From assembly GCA_938040325.1 (NCBI GenBank), contig CALHXW010000178.1, positions 1 to 64,000 on the forward strand: 64,000 nt of DNA, given 5' to 3'. The position numbers and the translations under genes were made by a program. Source of the stretch: an uncultured bacterium (GTDB taxonomy: Bacteria > Myxococcota_A > UBA9042 > PHBI01). Shown here in pieces: positions 53,547 through 62,100 of this stretch. How positions within the stretch are numbered: the first letter of the stretch is position 1; each line of letters starts with the position of its first letter. The notes under the pieces are model-generated. The model saw nothing but the letters and a program-made list of their open reading frames with translations, had not been told where the DNA came from and did no database searches.

Positions 53547-55166
53547 ATGAAAGCACGAATCGCAATCGCTACAGTCGCGTCGTTGGCCATGGTTGCCGCC
53601 TGCGGTGGCAAGACTCCTGAGCCACGAACCGAGACCAACACGCCGCCCGTGCCGGTCACCATGAAGGGCAACGCAACGGGCGAAGCCACGCTCATGCTGA
53701 TGGCTGACATTCGAGGTGTGCTGCGCCCTTGTGGCTGCACGGTCGAGCTTCAGAAAGGCGGCTTCGACCGTCTTGTGCCCTACCTCGCCAGTGCCCGCGA
53801 AGAGTTTCCGAACGCGAGCTTGATGCACGCCGGGCCGATGTTCTTCGAGGAAGCGAAGGTCGATAAGAAGAAGGCTGCACAGCGCGTGCGGCAGGCCGAG
53901 GTGACCGCGGACTTTGTCGGCACGACGCGCATCGACGTTGCAGGCGTCACCGCGGTCGACGTCGCAGCGGCCAAGGGCAAGCTCGACACGCTCGTGACGA
54001 AGGCGAAGCTGCGCGTGACTGCGGCGAACTTGGAGGTCGCAGGAACCGATGTTCAGCCGTGGCAGGTCAAGCAGGTCGGCGGGCTCAAGGTCGGCGTCTT
54101 CGCCCTTGCGTCGCCGGAGCATGCGGCTGAGCTGGGCGAGCTCGGCAAGGTCAGCGACCCGAAACAGGCCGCTGAACAGGCTATTCGCGACCTCTCGAGC
54201 CGAGCCGACGTCATCGTGTTGCTCAGCGCTCTAGGCTTGCGCAACACCAAGCGCCTCGTGCGAAAGGTGCAAGGCATCCACTTCGCCGTGGTGGGCGGGC
54301 TCGGCGAGTACCCCGACTTCTCCGACGAGGCCGAGGACGTCGGCGGCACCCGTGTCATGCAGTTTCATCGCGAGGGACGCTACCTGGGCCGCCTGACCCT
54401 GAAGATGGTCAACGGCCAGGTCGATTTCGTGGACGCGAGCACCGCTTCTGAGACAGAGATTGCCCAGATGGATGCGCGCATCGGGGTGCTCGAGACGAAG
54501 CTTAAGGGCTGGGAGAAGAAGCTCACGGACAAGGACAAGCAGGTTCGCGACGCCAAGCATCAGCTGGCGTCGCTCAAGACGGACCGGGACAAGCGCGCCA
54601 AGAAGGTCGTGGACGTCCCACCCGGCAAGAGCAGCTTCTCGTTCACGCTTGTGCCACTCAACTGGGACCTGCCCCAGGACGAGACGCTGGTTCAGCTCAT
54701 GAAGGCCTTCGATGAAGAGGTGAAGCAGATCAACCTCGCCAACGCAGGCACCCTGCCTGAGCCGAAGCCTGGAGAAGCCGTCTACGTGGGCGTTGATACC
54801 TGCCTAGAGTGCCACGACGAGGCGGAGACCTACTGGAAGCACGATCGTCACGGTAAGGCTTGGGCCACGCTTGAGAAAGACGGCAAGACCTTTGATGCCG
54901 AGTGCGTCAGCTGTCACGTCACGGGCTACGGCAAAGCCGGTGGTAGCTTGGTCGGACAGACCAAAGACCGCGAGAACGTCCAGTGCGAGGCCTGCCACGG
55001 GCCTGGCTCCAAGCACGCCGAGGACGGCGACATCGCGTTCATCGACAAGGCACCGAGAGAGAAGAACTGCGTTGGGTGCCACAACAAGCACCACAGCCCG
55101 AACTTCCACTTCGGTCGCTACCGCCAGAAGCTGATGGTGCCAGGCCACGGACTCCCGCTGAACTGA
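53547..55166 (+). CDS. Lipoprotein joining a metallophosphatase-like domain and a tetraheme cytochrome c
   Basis: The 539-residue lipoprotein has lipobox MVAAC. Residues about 50-290 resemble calcineurin-like/5'-nucleotidase domains of the type seen in multiheme fusions (LMLMADIRGVLRPCGC, GGFDRLVPYL, DVIVLLSALG), but several canonical metal-binding motifs are not evident, so activity is doubtful. A coiled-coil (about 305-355) follows. Four CxxCH heme sites lie at about 418 (CLECH), 452 (CVSCH), 479 (CEACH) and 507 (CVGCH), as in cytochrome c554-type domains. It is probably periplasmic electron transfer. The gene starts 67 bases after the thioesterase and converges with the next gene nine bases on. 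Confidence 0.88.
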   Translation: MKARIAIATVASLAMVAACGGKTPEPRTETNTPPVPVTMKGNATGEATLMLMADIRGVLRPCGCTVELQKGGFDRLVPYLASAREEFPNASLMHAGPMFFEEAKVDKKKAAQRVRQAEVTADFVGTTRIDVAGVTAVDVAAAKGKLDTLVTKAKLRVTAANLEVAGTDVQPWQVKQVGGLKVGVFALASPEHAAELGELGKVSDPKQAAEQAIRDLSSRADVIVLLSALGLRNTKRLVRKVQGIHFAVVGGLGEYPDFSDEAEDVGGTRVMQFHREGRYLGRLTLKMVNGQVDFVDASTASETEIAQMDARIGVLETKLKGWEKKLTDKDKQVRDAKHQLASLKTDRDKRAKKVVDVPPGKSSFSFTLVPLNWDLPQDETLVQLMKAFDEEVKQINLANAGTLPEPKPGEAVYVGVDTCLECHDEAETYWKHDRHGKAWATLEKDGKTFDAECVSCHVTGYGKAGGSLVGQTKDRENVQCEACHGPGSKHAEDGDIAFIDKAPREKNCVGCHNKHHSPNFHFGRYRQKLMVPGHGLPLN

Positions 55167-55175
55167 TCGCAGCTC

Positions 55176-55946
55176 TTACTCGGACGTCCAGGCTGGCGCG
55201 GTCGGGTCTGCTTTCGGCGGCGACAGACGCAGTCCGCTGGACCGACTCAAGGTCGATCCATCCGGCAAGAGCGCTTCGACGTCGACGGTAACGTCACCGT
55301 TCCAAGTATAGGTGTGACCGAAGCAGCTCACGTGACCGAGGCCTAAGCTGCCCTTATCGCCCGGTCCACCAAAGAACTGGTTGATATTGGTTGGGAAGTA
55401 CTGCACCCGCGGCTTAGCGCCAACTTTGGCGGCGTGGAACGTCACGCGGTAGACAGCGGCCGCGTGCTCAAGCGTCTGGACGCGCTGGTGGTCGTGAGAG
55501 CAGGCCCACCAGCTACTGTGCGTTTGCGATGGGCGCTTCACGAGCGGGCCGAAAGCTTCCGGCTTCTTCCAGGCACGACTGACCGTCAGCTGGCGCTTCG
55601 CCACAGCGCCGCCATGATTGTCGACGGCTGTGAGTCGTAGCTTCCCCGGACTCAAGTCAGCCCACGACACGCGCCATGCCCGATAGCCTGGCGCCGTTGA
55701 GGCCGCTGCGAATGTGATCGCGACGTCTTTGCCATCGACGGTTGCGGTGACCTTGTAGCTCAGCGGTGGCTTCTGCCAGCTGTAGTCAGGCGTGAAGAGA
55801 TAGGTCTCACCTGTCGTCGGCAGCGTAGCGCCAGCAGGCGATGCAAAGAAGGCCCTGGGACTCGCGCAGTCCGCGCGAGCCTCCGCCGGAGCCCCCACAG
55901 CAAGCGCGAGCATCGCGAGCAGCAGATAGTTTCGAAGCTTGGCCAT
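55176..55946 (-). CDS. Secreted protein, paralogue of the upstream neighbour
   Basis: The 256-residue protein has a Sec signal peptide (about 1-25, cleavage near ARA-DC) and a strong ribosome binding site (AAAGGAG). The body is beta-rich and shares several motifs with the gene at 56035-56793: WxCSH, YRVTFxxxxxxxRxQxFPxNIxxFFG and LGHVSCFGxT. A conserved set of Cys (N-terminal C, CSH, SCFG) suggests disulfides. The family is not recognised. It is likely periplasmic or outer-membrane associated. It is separated from its paralogue by 88 bases and probably shares its transcript. Confidence 0.78.
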   Translation of the reverse strand: MAKLRNYLLLAMLALAVGAPAEARADCASPRAFFASPAGATLPTTGETYLFTPDYSWQKPPLSYKVTATVDGKDVAITFAAASTAPGYRAWRVSWADLSPGKLRLTAVDNHGGAVAKRQLTVSRAWKKPEAFGPLVKRPSQTHSSWWACSHDHQRVQTLEHAAAVYRVTFHAAKVGAKPRVQYFPTNINQFFGGPGDKGSLGLGHVSCFGHTYTWNGDVTVDVEALLPDGSTLSRSSGLRLSPPKADPTAPAWTSE

Positions 55947-56034
55947 CAGTGGACTCCTTTGGAGGACGGAGAGCTGGCGACATGGCCGCCTCCAGTCGGA
56001 CGCCCGGCGCGCGTGAAAGTTCTGCGTTAACGCG

Positions 56035-56793
56035 CTAGCGGATCATCGGTGAGCGCGGACGGGTGATGTCGATGCCATGCGCCGAGGTGATGACTGTGCC
56101 GTCGAGGGCGAGGGCTTCGATGTCGAAGGTCTGGGCCGTCGGGTGGGCAAAGGTCTCGCCAAAGCAGCTTACATGGCCAAGCGGCAAGATGGGCTTGTGG
56201 TCGTCGTCGCCAAAGAAGCGGTAGATATTGGGCGGAAAGATCTGAGTGCGCGGCCCGTCGCCTGTGTTGAACGTCACCCGGTAGGCGAAGGCCTTGACGC
56301 CCAGCGGAAAGAGCTGAACCTGCGAGTGCGAGCAGGTCCACTGGCTGACCTCGCTCTTTGGCGAACCGACCCAACGGATCGACCGAAGATCGCGAGCCGA
56401 GACCGACTTCCAGTCGGCTCTGAGGTTCAACGTCGTCGACACTGTTCCGAAGTAGGGCTTCTTCTTCGCTGGCTGTGCCTCAAGCGTTAGGACGCCGGGC
56501 GACAGGCCGCGCCAGCTCACCCGCAGCACCTTGTACTCGGGCCCGCCGGCCTCCCGGGTCACCTCGATGGCTACGGGCGCACCCGCTTGGGATGCACGGA
56601 TGCCGTTCGGCTCGACGTCACCGCGAGCGACGAGGAGGTACGTCTCGCCCGAAAGGGGCGCGTCAACGCCGGGTAAGTTCACGAACGTGTTGCCAGCACT
56701 CATGCACTTGGCGGTCGCTGGTGGCGTGCCGGTCAGCGACGCAACGAGCGCCAACATCACACCACCAGCCAGTCCGATTCGCTTGAGCCTCAT
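56035..56793 (-). CDS. Secreted protein, tandem paralogue
   Basis: The 252-residue protein has signal peptide MRLKRIGLAGGVMLALVASL and probable cleavage after ATA before KC. GGAGG precedes the ATG. The fold is beta-rich, with motifs WTCSHSQVQLF, YRVTFNTGDGPRTQIFP, NIYRFFGDDD and LGHVSCFGE in common with the downstream gene. These look like the diagnostic core of a small secreted family that I cannot name. Tandem duplication with about one-third identity suggests old divergence and possibly different partners. Confidence 0.78.
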   Translation of the reverse strand: MRLKRIGLAGGVMLALVASLTGTPPATAKCMSAGNTFVNLPGVDAPLSGETYLLVARGDVEPNGIRASQAGAPVAIEVTREAGGPEYKVLRVSWRGLSPGVLTLEAQPAKKKPYFGTVSTTLNLRADWKSVSARDLRSIRWVGSPKSEVSQWTCSHSQVQLFPLGVKAFAYRVTFNTGDGPRTQIFPPNIYRFFGDDDHKPILPLGHVSCFGETFAHPTAQTFDIEALALDGTVITSAHGIDITRPRSPMIR

Positions 56794-57099
56794 AGAACCT
56801 CCAAGGTCGATACGTCAGAGGTGAGGACCCACGAGTGGCCGAGGGGGAAACCAAGAAAGCGACGCTCGACAACGGCGCCAGCGACCGGCTCATGAACTGC
56901 CTCAAAACGATGTGACCGTTAGACGGTGGACTCGATCAGCTCTAACTCCGAGCTCGTGGTTCTTACGGTCTCGACGAGCCTCTCCTGCCGGTGGCGGAGA
57001 AAAAGCGACCGGGACGACGAAAGTCGTTGACGGTCGGGTTTGCACAGGTACGGTGGGCTGCCCGACCGCGCCCTCGCGCGGCAGCTTGGAGGTTTCAAA
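56794..57099. other. Gene-free 306-base stretch
   Basis: It lies between the divergent secreted-protein gene (start 56793, -) and the small ORF at 57100 (+). It contains a short stem (ACGAC-GAAA-GTCGT at 57014-57027) and a candidate promoter. Nothing else is recognised. Confidence 0.5.
57027..57054 (+). promoter_or_regulatory. Candidate sigma-70-type promoter of the small ORF
   Basis: TTGACG (57027-57032), a 16-base spacer and TACGGT (57049-57054) lie about 45 bases before the small-ORF ATG. The -35 is good; the -10 is fair. Confidence 0.35.
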
Positions 57100-57243
57100 A
57101 TGAAGCAAGTTCAAACCACGTACGCAGCGCACACCGCTCTCTACGCAGGCCAAGGCTTTATTTCCGACCTTCTCGCTGATGTCGGCATGCCACCTGTAGC
57201 GAGCTCAGGGTGTGGCATCTGGGTGAGGAATCGCATCTGCTGA
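57100..57243 (+). CDS. Small ORF, 47 residues, with a near-ideal ribosome binding site
   Basis: GGAGG followed by 7 bases and ATG (57100) is the best-spaced ribosome binding site in this part of the window. The peptide is MKQVQTTYAAHTALYAGQGF..., continuing ISDLLADVGMPPVASSGCG and ending WVRNRIC, with two Cys near the C-terminus. It has no signal peptide. The tracked ORF starts 20 codons earlier at an ATG without a ribosome binding site. A MATE exporter gene starts 277 bases downstream on the same strand. It could be a regulatory leader peptide or a small secreted peptide precursor; no modifying enzyme is nearby. Confidence 0.55.
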   Translation: MKQVQTTYAAHTALYAGQGFISDLLADVGMPPVASSGCGIWVRNRIC

Positions 57244-57520
57244 TGCGCACGCTGGCCGACGCTTGAGCGCCTAAGTCTAGGCCGCTCACGACCGGTCCCC
57301 ACCCAAGCCAACAGCCCACGCACCGCCGACGCCGGCGCGTGCACGGCTGTCCACTCTCTGCGCTGCGTCGTCTACGTCGCTCGCCCGTTGCTGCCTTTGG
57401 CATCCGACGCGGGGCCGATGTGCGCGCGTGGCGTTTGCTCAGACCTCCAGTCGGTCGGTCTGAGCGCGTTCCCAATGCGGTGCCTCGCGGCATCCGCATG
57501 CACCTGAGGGGGTGCACGTC

Positions 57521-58903
57521 ATGAACAAGAAGCTGAAAAAAACAACCTACACACTCCCCGAGTCCATCGGAGCACGGGACGTCTTTGATGTCGCATGGCC
57601 GATCGTCGTGGGCATGCTGGCCTTCACCGTCACGAGCGTCGTCGATGTCATCTTCGTCAGCCAGCTCGGCACCGCCGCGCTCGCGGGCGTCGGCCTCGCT
57701 GTGCCGATCTACTACGCGCTGCACTCGTTCGGCGCAGGTGTTCTCCGCGGCGCCAAGATCTTGGTCGCGCGAGCAACCGGTGCGGGCGATGACGCGCGCG
57801 CGCTCACGTTGGCGTGGCACGGCTTGGTCGTCGCGGCGCTGATGGGCTCCGTTGAGCTCGGCCTCCTGCCCGGAACCGAGGCCCTCGTGGGTGCGCTCGG
57901 TGGTCGCGGCGCAACGCTGGAGCAAGGCTCTGCTTACCTCGAGATGCGCTTGGTCGGGGCCCCCATCGGCTTGGTCTTCTTTATGCTGTCCTGCTACTTC
58001 CAGGGCCGTGGGGAGACACGCGTGCCGATGATGGCGACGCTCGCGGTCAACCTCGTCAACCTTGGCCTGACGCCGCTCTTCATCTTCGAGCTTGAGATGG
58101 GCGCGGGCGGCGCGGCGCTTGCGACCTCGGTGTCGTACGTGGTTGGCGCGGTCTACCTTGGCTTACGGCTAGCACCTGAGCTACGGGCCGCCATGCCGAC
58201 GCTGAGGGTCGAGCCGGTCGTCGCGATCTGGCGCTTGGGCATGCCGCTGGGCGTCCGCTCAACGCTCGAGGTCGGCACGTACCTCGTGCTTGCGGCCGTG
58301 CTCGCTGCTGTCGGTGATGCCCACTTGGCAGCTCACGTCTTGGTGATGCGCATCATCAGCGTGAGCTTCTTGCCGGGCTACGGGCTCAGCGAGGCGGTCT
58401 CGATCATCGTTGGCCAGGCGTTGGGCGCTGACCGGCCGGAGCTCATCGAGCAAGCACGGCGCGTGACCAACCGAGTCGCGGTCGGGCTGATGGCGTGCTG
58501 CGGGCTGACCTTCGTGGCGGTGCCTAGGCTGTGGCTCGACATCTTCGCCCCGGAGCCGGCGTCGATCGACGTGGCTGTGTGGTTGCTCAGGATCGCGGCG
58601 CTCTTTCAGGTCTTCGACGCGGTGCTCATGGTCACCCAGGGCGCCCTCAACGGTGCTGGCGATACCCGCTTCGTGATGGTCAGCAGCGTCGTGGTTGCGT
58701 GGGTGGTGAAGCTACCTCTTGCGTGGGCGCTGGCAGTGCCGCTTGGCATGGGCGCGCTTGGCGTCTGGGTCGGCTTCACCCTGGAGATCGTCGTCCTGAT
58801 GTTCGTCAGCCAGCACCGCTACCGCAGCGGCGCGTGGCGAGGCGCCACAGAGACGAAGCTCAGCACGGTGAAGGAGCGCGCGAAGAAGCTCGCGTCTCGG
58901 TAG
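57521..58903 (+). CDS. MATE-family multidrug/metabolite exporter
   Basis: The 460-residue integral membrane protein has about 12 membrane segments. MATE hallmarks are visible: WPIVVGMLAFTVTSVVDVIFVSQLGTAALAGVG near the N-terminus and the corresponding second-half motif around PGYGLSEAVSIIVGQALGA. It exports cationic or metabolite substrates by proton or sodium antiport. GAGGGGG supports ATG 57521; GTG 57512 is the tracked alternative. It follows the 47-residue small ORF and has no regulator beside it, so its substrate is unknown. Confidence 0.93.
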   Translation: MNKKLKKTTYTLPESIGARDVFDVAWPIVVGMLAFTVTSVVDVIFVSQLGTAALAGVGLAVPIYYALHSFGAGVLRGAKILVARATGAGDDARALTLAWHGLVVAALMGSVELGLLPGTEALVGALGGRGATLEQGSAYLEMRLVGAPIGLVFFMLSCYFQGRGETRVPMMATLAVNLVNLGLTPLFIFELEMGAGGAALATSVSYVVGAVYLGLRLAPELRAAMPTLRVEPVVAIWRLGMPLGVRSTLEVGTYLVLAAVLAAVGDAHLAAHVLVMRIISVSFLPGYGLSEAVSIIVGQALGADRPELIEQARRVTNRVAVGLMACCGLTFVAVPRLWLDIFAPEPASIDVAVWLLRIAALFQVFDAVLMVTQGALNGAGDTRFVMVSSVVVAWVVKLPLAWALAVPLGMGALGVWVGFTLEIVVLMFVSQHRYRSGAWRGATETKLSTVKERAKKLASR

Positions 58904-59109
58904 GTGGTTTTTCTGGCAACGTCGCGGTCCCGGCGGGATCGCGCGTTGCTGGATCCCGCTGGCACCGCTCAACCCGCGACGGCAACGCTGATGCGCACCA
59001 GCGCGGACAACAGACTTCCCACTCCGGGCCGAGATTTCGAACCCTGCTAGCGTGCTGACCGCGCTTTCCGGATCTGCACCGCGCTGATAGGCTCCAGCGG
59101 CCCTGAAAC

Positions 59110-62100
59110 ATGTCCTTACGGGAGCGCGCCTTGTTGCCGATCCGCCCGATGCTGCTCGTCTGCCTGCTTGCAGCGACCCTCGTCGTTAGCTTTACCGCTG
59201 ACGCCCATGCGCAAGACAACTCGATCGAGCTCCGAATGGGGCCGGATGACTCCACCATCCGCCGCGGCGACGTCCTGACGTTCCGCATCGACATTGTCAA
59301 CAAGACCACCGACGCCTTTCTGCGCTCAGGTCCCTCCGGCGGAGTTGGGCTGTCGATCCGCGTCCCGCGCGGCTTCGTGTATGTCCCTGGCAGCGGCCGG
59401 GGGCGTACGGTTAGCGGCGCCACGGTCGAGCTGCTCGACCCGTCGGATGCCGCTGTCGAACACCGCCTCTTCGTCGACAACGACGGCGCCCCGCGTGCGC
59501 TGAACCTCGGCGTCGACCAGACGCTCGGCTTCCGCTACCAGCTGCGCGCAGCCGCACCAGTGAAGTCTGAGACGAGCTACACCCATGAGTCCTGGCTCAT
59601 CGCAGCCAATGGCGATCGCCTCTCCCTCGACGCGACTGCACGTATCCGCGTCGAGGCCGACCCGGAGTTCGACCAAGGCATCGCCTACGGCCGTGTCTTT
59701 TGCGATACGAACGGCGATGGCGAGAAGGCCGACGATGAGCCTGGCTTGGGTGGCGTGCGCGTTGTTGCCGACACCGGCTGGCTCGCCGACTCGGACGTGG
59801 ACGGAAAGCTGCACATCCGCAAGCTCCGTCCTGGCAACCACCTCTTCAAGATCGATGTGGCCACGCTCCCGCCGGGGGCCAAGCTGACGACCAAAGCGTC
59901 GGTGTTGCGCTACATCACGCCTGGCCTGCCTGTGACGATCCGCTTTGGCGTCGCCTGCGGAGACAGCCTCGCCACCGTTGAGCCCGACAGCGTCACCAAA
60001 GACGGCGAGCAAGACTCCAGCGACAAGCCGCTCGATGAGACTGTGACCCTCAAGCGGCTCCCGATCTTGACGGTGACGGGTAGCACCAAGACGCTCGACG
60101 CCACGATCGATGGGGTGTCCCTGCCTCCGCTGTCGGCAAAGCTCTCCCTCAAGAGCACCAAGCGAGACGCCGACGGCACACTGCTGCCGAACCGCGCAAC
60201 GAACGTGCCGTGGACTCCAGGACGCTTGCCCAGTCGGCTTGAGTTCTTCCCCACTGTGGTCGGCGAGCTTGGGCCCGGTGCTTCTTGGCACCTGCGGATC
60301 ACCCGCGTCGACGAGCGCGTCGACGGCGAGCCAGCGCCGGTCATCCGCGAGCTCCGCGGCACGCAGAACGTCCCGAAGTCGATCACCTGGGACGGCACCG
60401 ACGTGGGCGGCACCCTCAGCGTGCTCGAGCGGGGCGGCCTCTACCATGCCGTGTTCTCGGTGTCTGACGGCGTCACGGGCACGGCGGTTGCCGCTCCTGT
60501 CATCTTTGGCGCGAGCTATGGCGCCTCAAGCGCGGGCATCGAGCGTGGCGCTTTACGCGGCAAGCTCTTCACAAAAGATCAGAAGCCACGCGGCAAGTTC
60601 CGGACCGCGCTCAAGCGAGCGGCCAAGAAGCTCAAGAAGACGCCGGGCGCGAAGCTCTTGGTCGAGGTCCACGTCGACGGCAGCGGCTTTGAAGACCGCG
60701 ATCTGACGAAGACCCGACGCATGGCCTACCAGGCCCGCCAGCACGCGATCGAGAAGCTCAAGGTCGATGCGGGCCGCGTGTTCGCGGTAGGTTACGGCGG
60801 GACGCGGCCGCTCGTGCCCAACATCGGTGAGCGAAACCGCAAACAAAACCGACGCGTTGAGCTGGTCATCATGCCCGCTGAGAACGCCGCGGACCTCGTT
60901 GCCCCGGACCTCCCGGTGAGCGCCGCACGCGCGCTCGCGCTTGGTCGTGCCCTCCAGCTCGACAAGGACGGCGTGTTCTTCGACAACATCGCACGTCCAT
61001 CAGGCCCGGTTGCCATCACCCTGACCGACAGCGACGGCAACCGCCGCATCATCGCGGCGCGTGGCTTTGAGCAGGACGCCAAGGAAGACCCGAAGCCTGC
61101 GCCACCCGCCGACGACCTTGAGCGCCCGAAGACGCTTGAAGATGCCGCAGCCGTCGACGCCACAACACCCGCCCCGCCGGTCGATGGCCCCGCAGGCTCC
61201 AAAGACGATCTTGAGACCCCGAAGCTCGCGACCGACAGCGACGGCGCGCTGGTGCTGCCCGATGGGCTCGTGCCCGACGGACCAGTGGTCGGTCCTGAGG
61301 CACCCGGCGCACCTAGCGACAGCGTCGAGGTCGCTCAGGACGACCAGCCGGCAGCGACGCCTGAGGGCATGCTGAAAGACCCGTTCCGTCGCTTCGGTGG
61401 TGACGCACTCCGCGAGGCACTGGGCTCTGAGCTCGTGGTGCCGCGGGCGATGACGACCGGCGCCAAAAAGGACGCGATCACCGCGGGCGACCTGAAGGTC
61501 CAGCTCCCGCCCAAGGGGATCAAGCTCAACACGACACGGCTCTTCGTCGCAGGCACCACGCACCCCAACAACGCGCTCACAATCAACGGCAAGCGCGCCA
61601 AGGTCGCGAGCACGGGCCGCTTTGGCGAGCTGGTGGCCATCCCAAGCGGCAAGAGCGACCTCGTCATCGAGACGCTCGATGCGACCGGCCACCGAGCGCG
61701 CGTGGTCTGGCCGGTGGAGACCACCGACAGCGAGTTCTTCCTCCTAGCGCTGGCCGACGGAGCCGCTGGACAGCTCGGTGCGCGACTCAAGGAGCTCGAC
61801 CAGTACGACAAGACGACGACGGGCGACTTCTTTCTCGCCGGTCGCGGTGCCGTCTATGCACGCGGGCGCGTCTCGGGCAGCTCGCTCGCCAAGGACATCT
61901 TTGTCACCGCGCACGTCGACTCGACCCAGCGTCGTCGCGACTTCGAGTCATTCTTCGAGCAGGTGATCGACCCTGCGCGCGACTACGTCCTCTTCGGCGA
62001 CGCGAGTGAAGACGTCGACGGCGCGCCGGCCCGCGGCCCCTTCTACCTGCTGGTCGAAGCCGACAAGTCTAAGCTGCTCTTGGGCAACTTCCGCACCGAC

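Noticed and set aside
57244-57290. Possible terminator after the small ORF
   Set aside because: GAGCGCCTA/TAGGCCGCTC forms an imperfect hairpin but no T-run follows.
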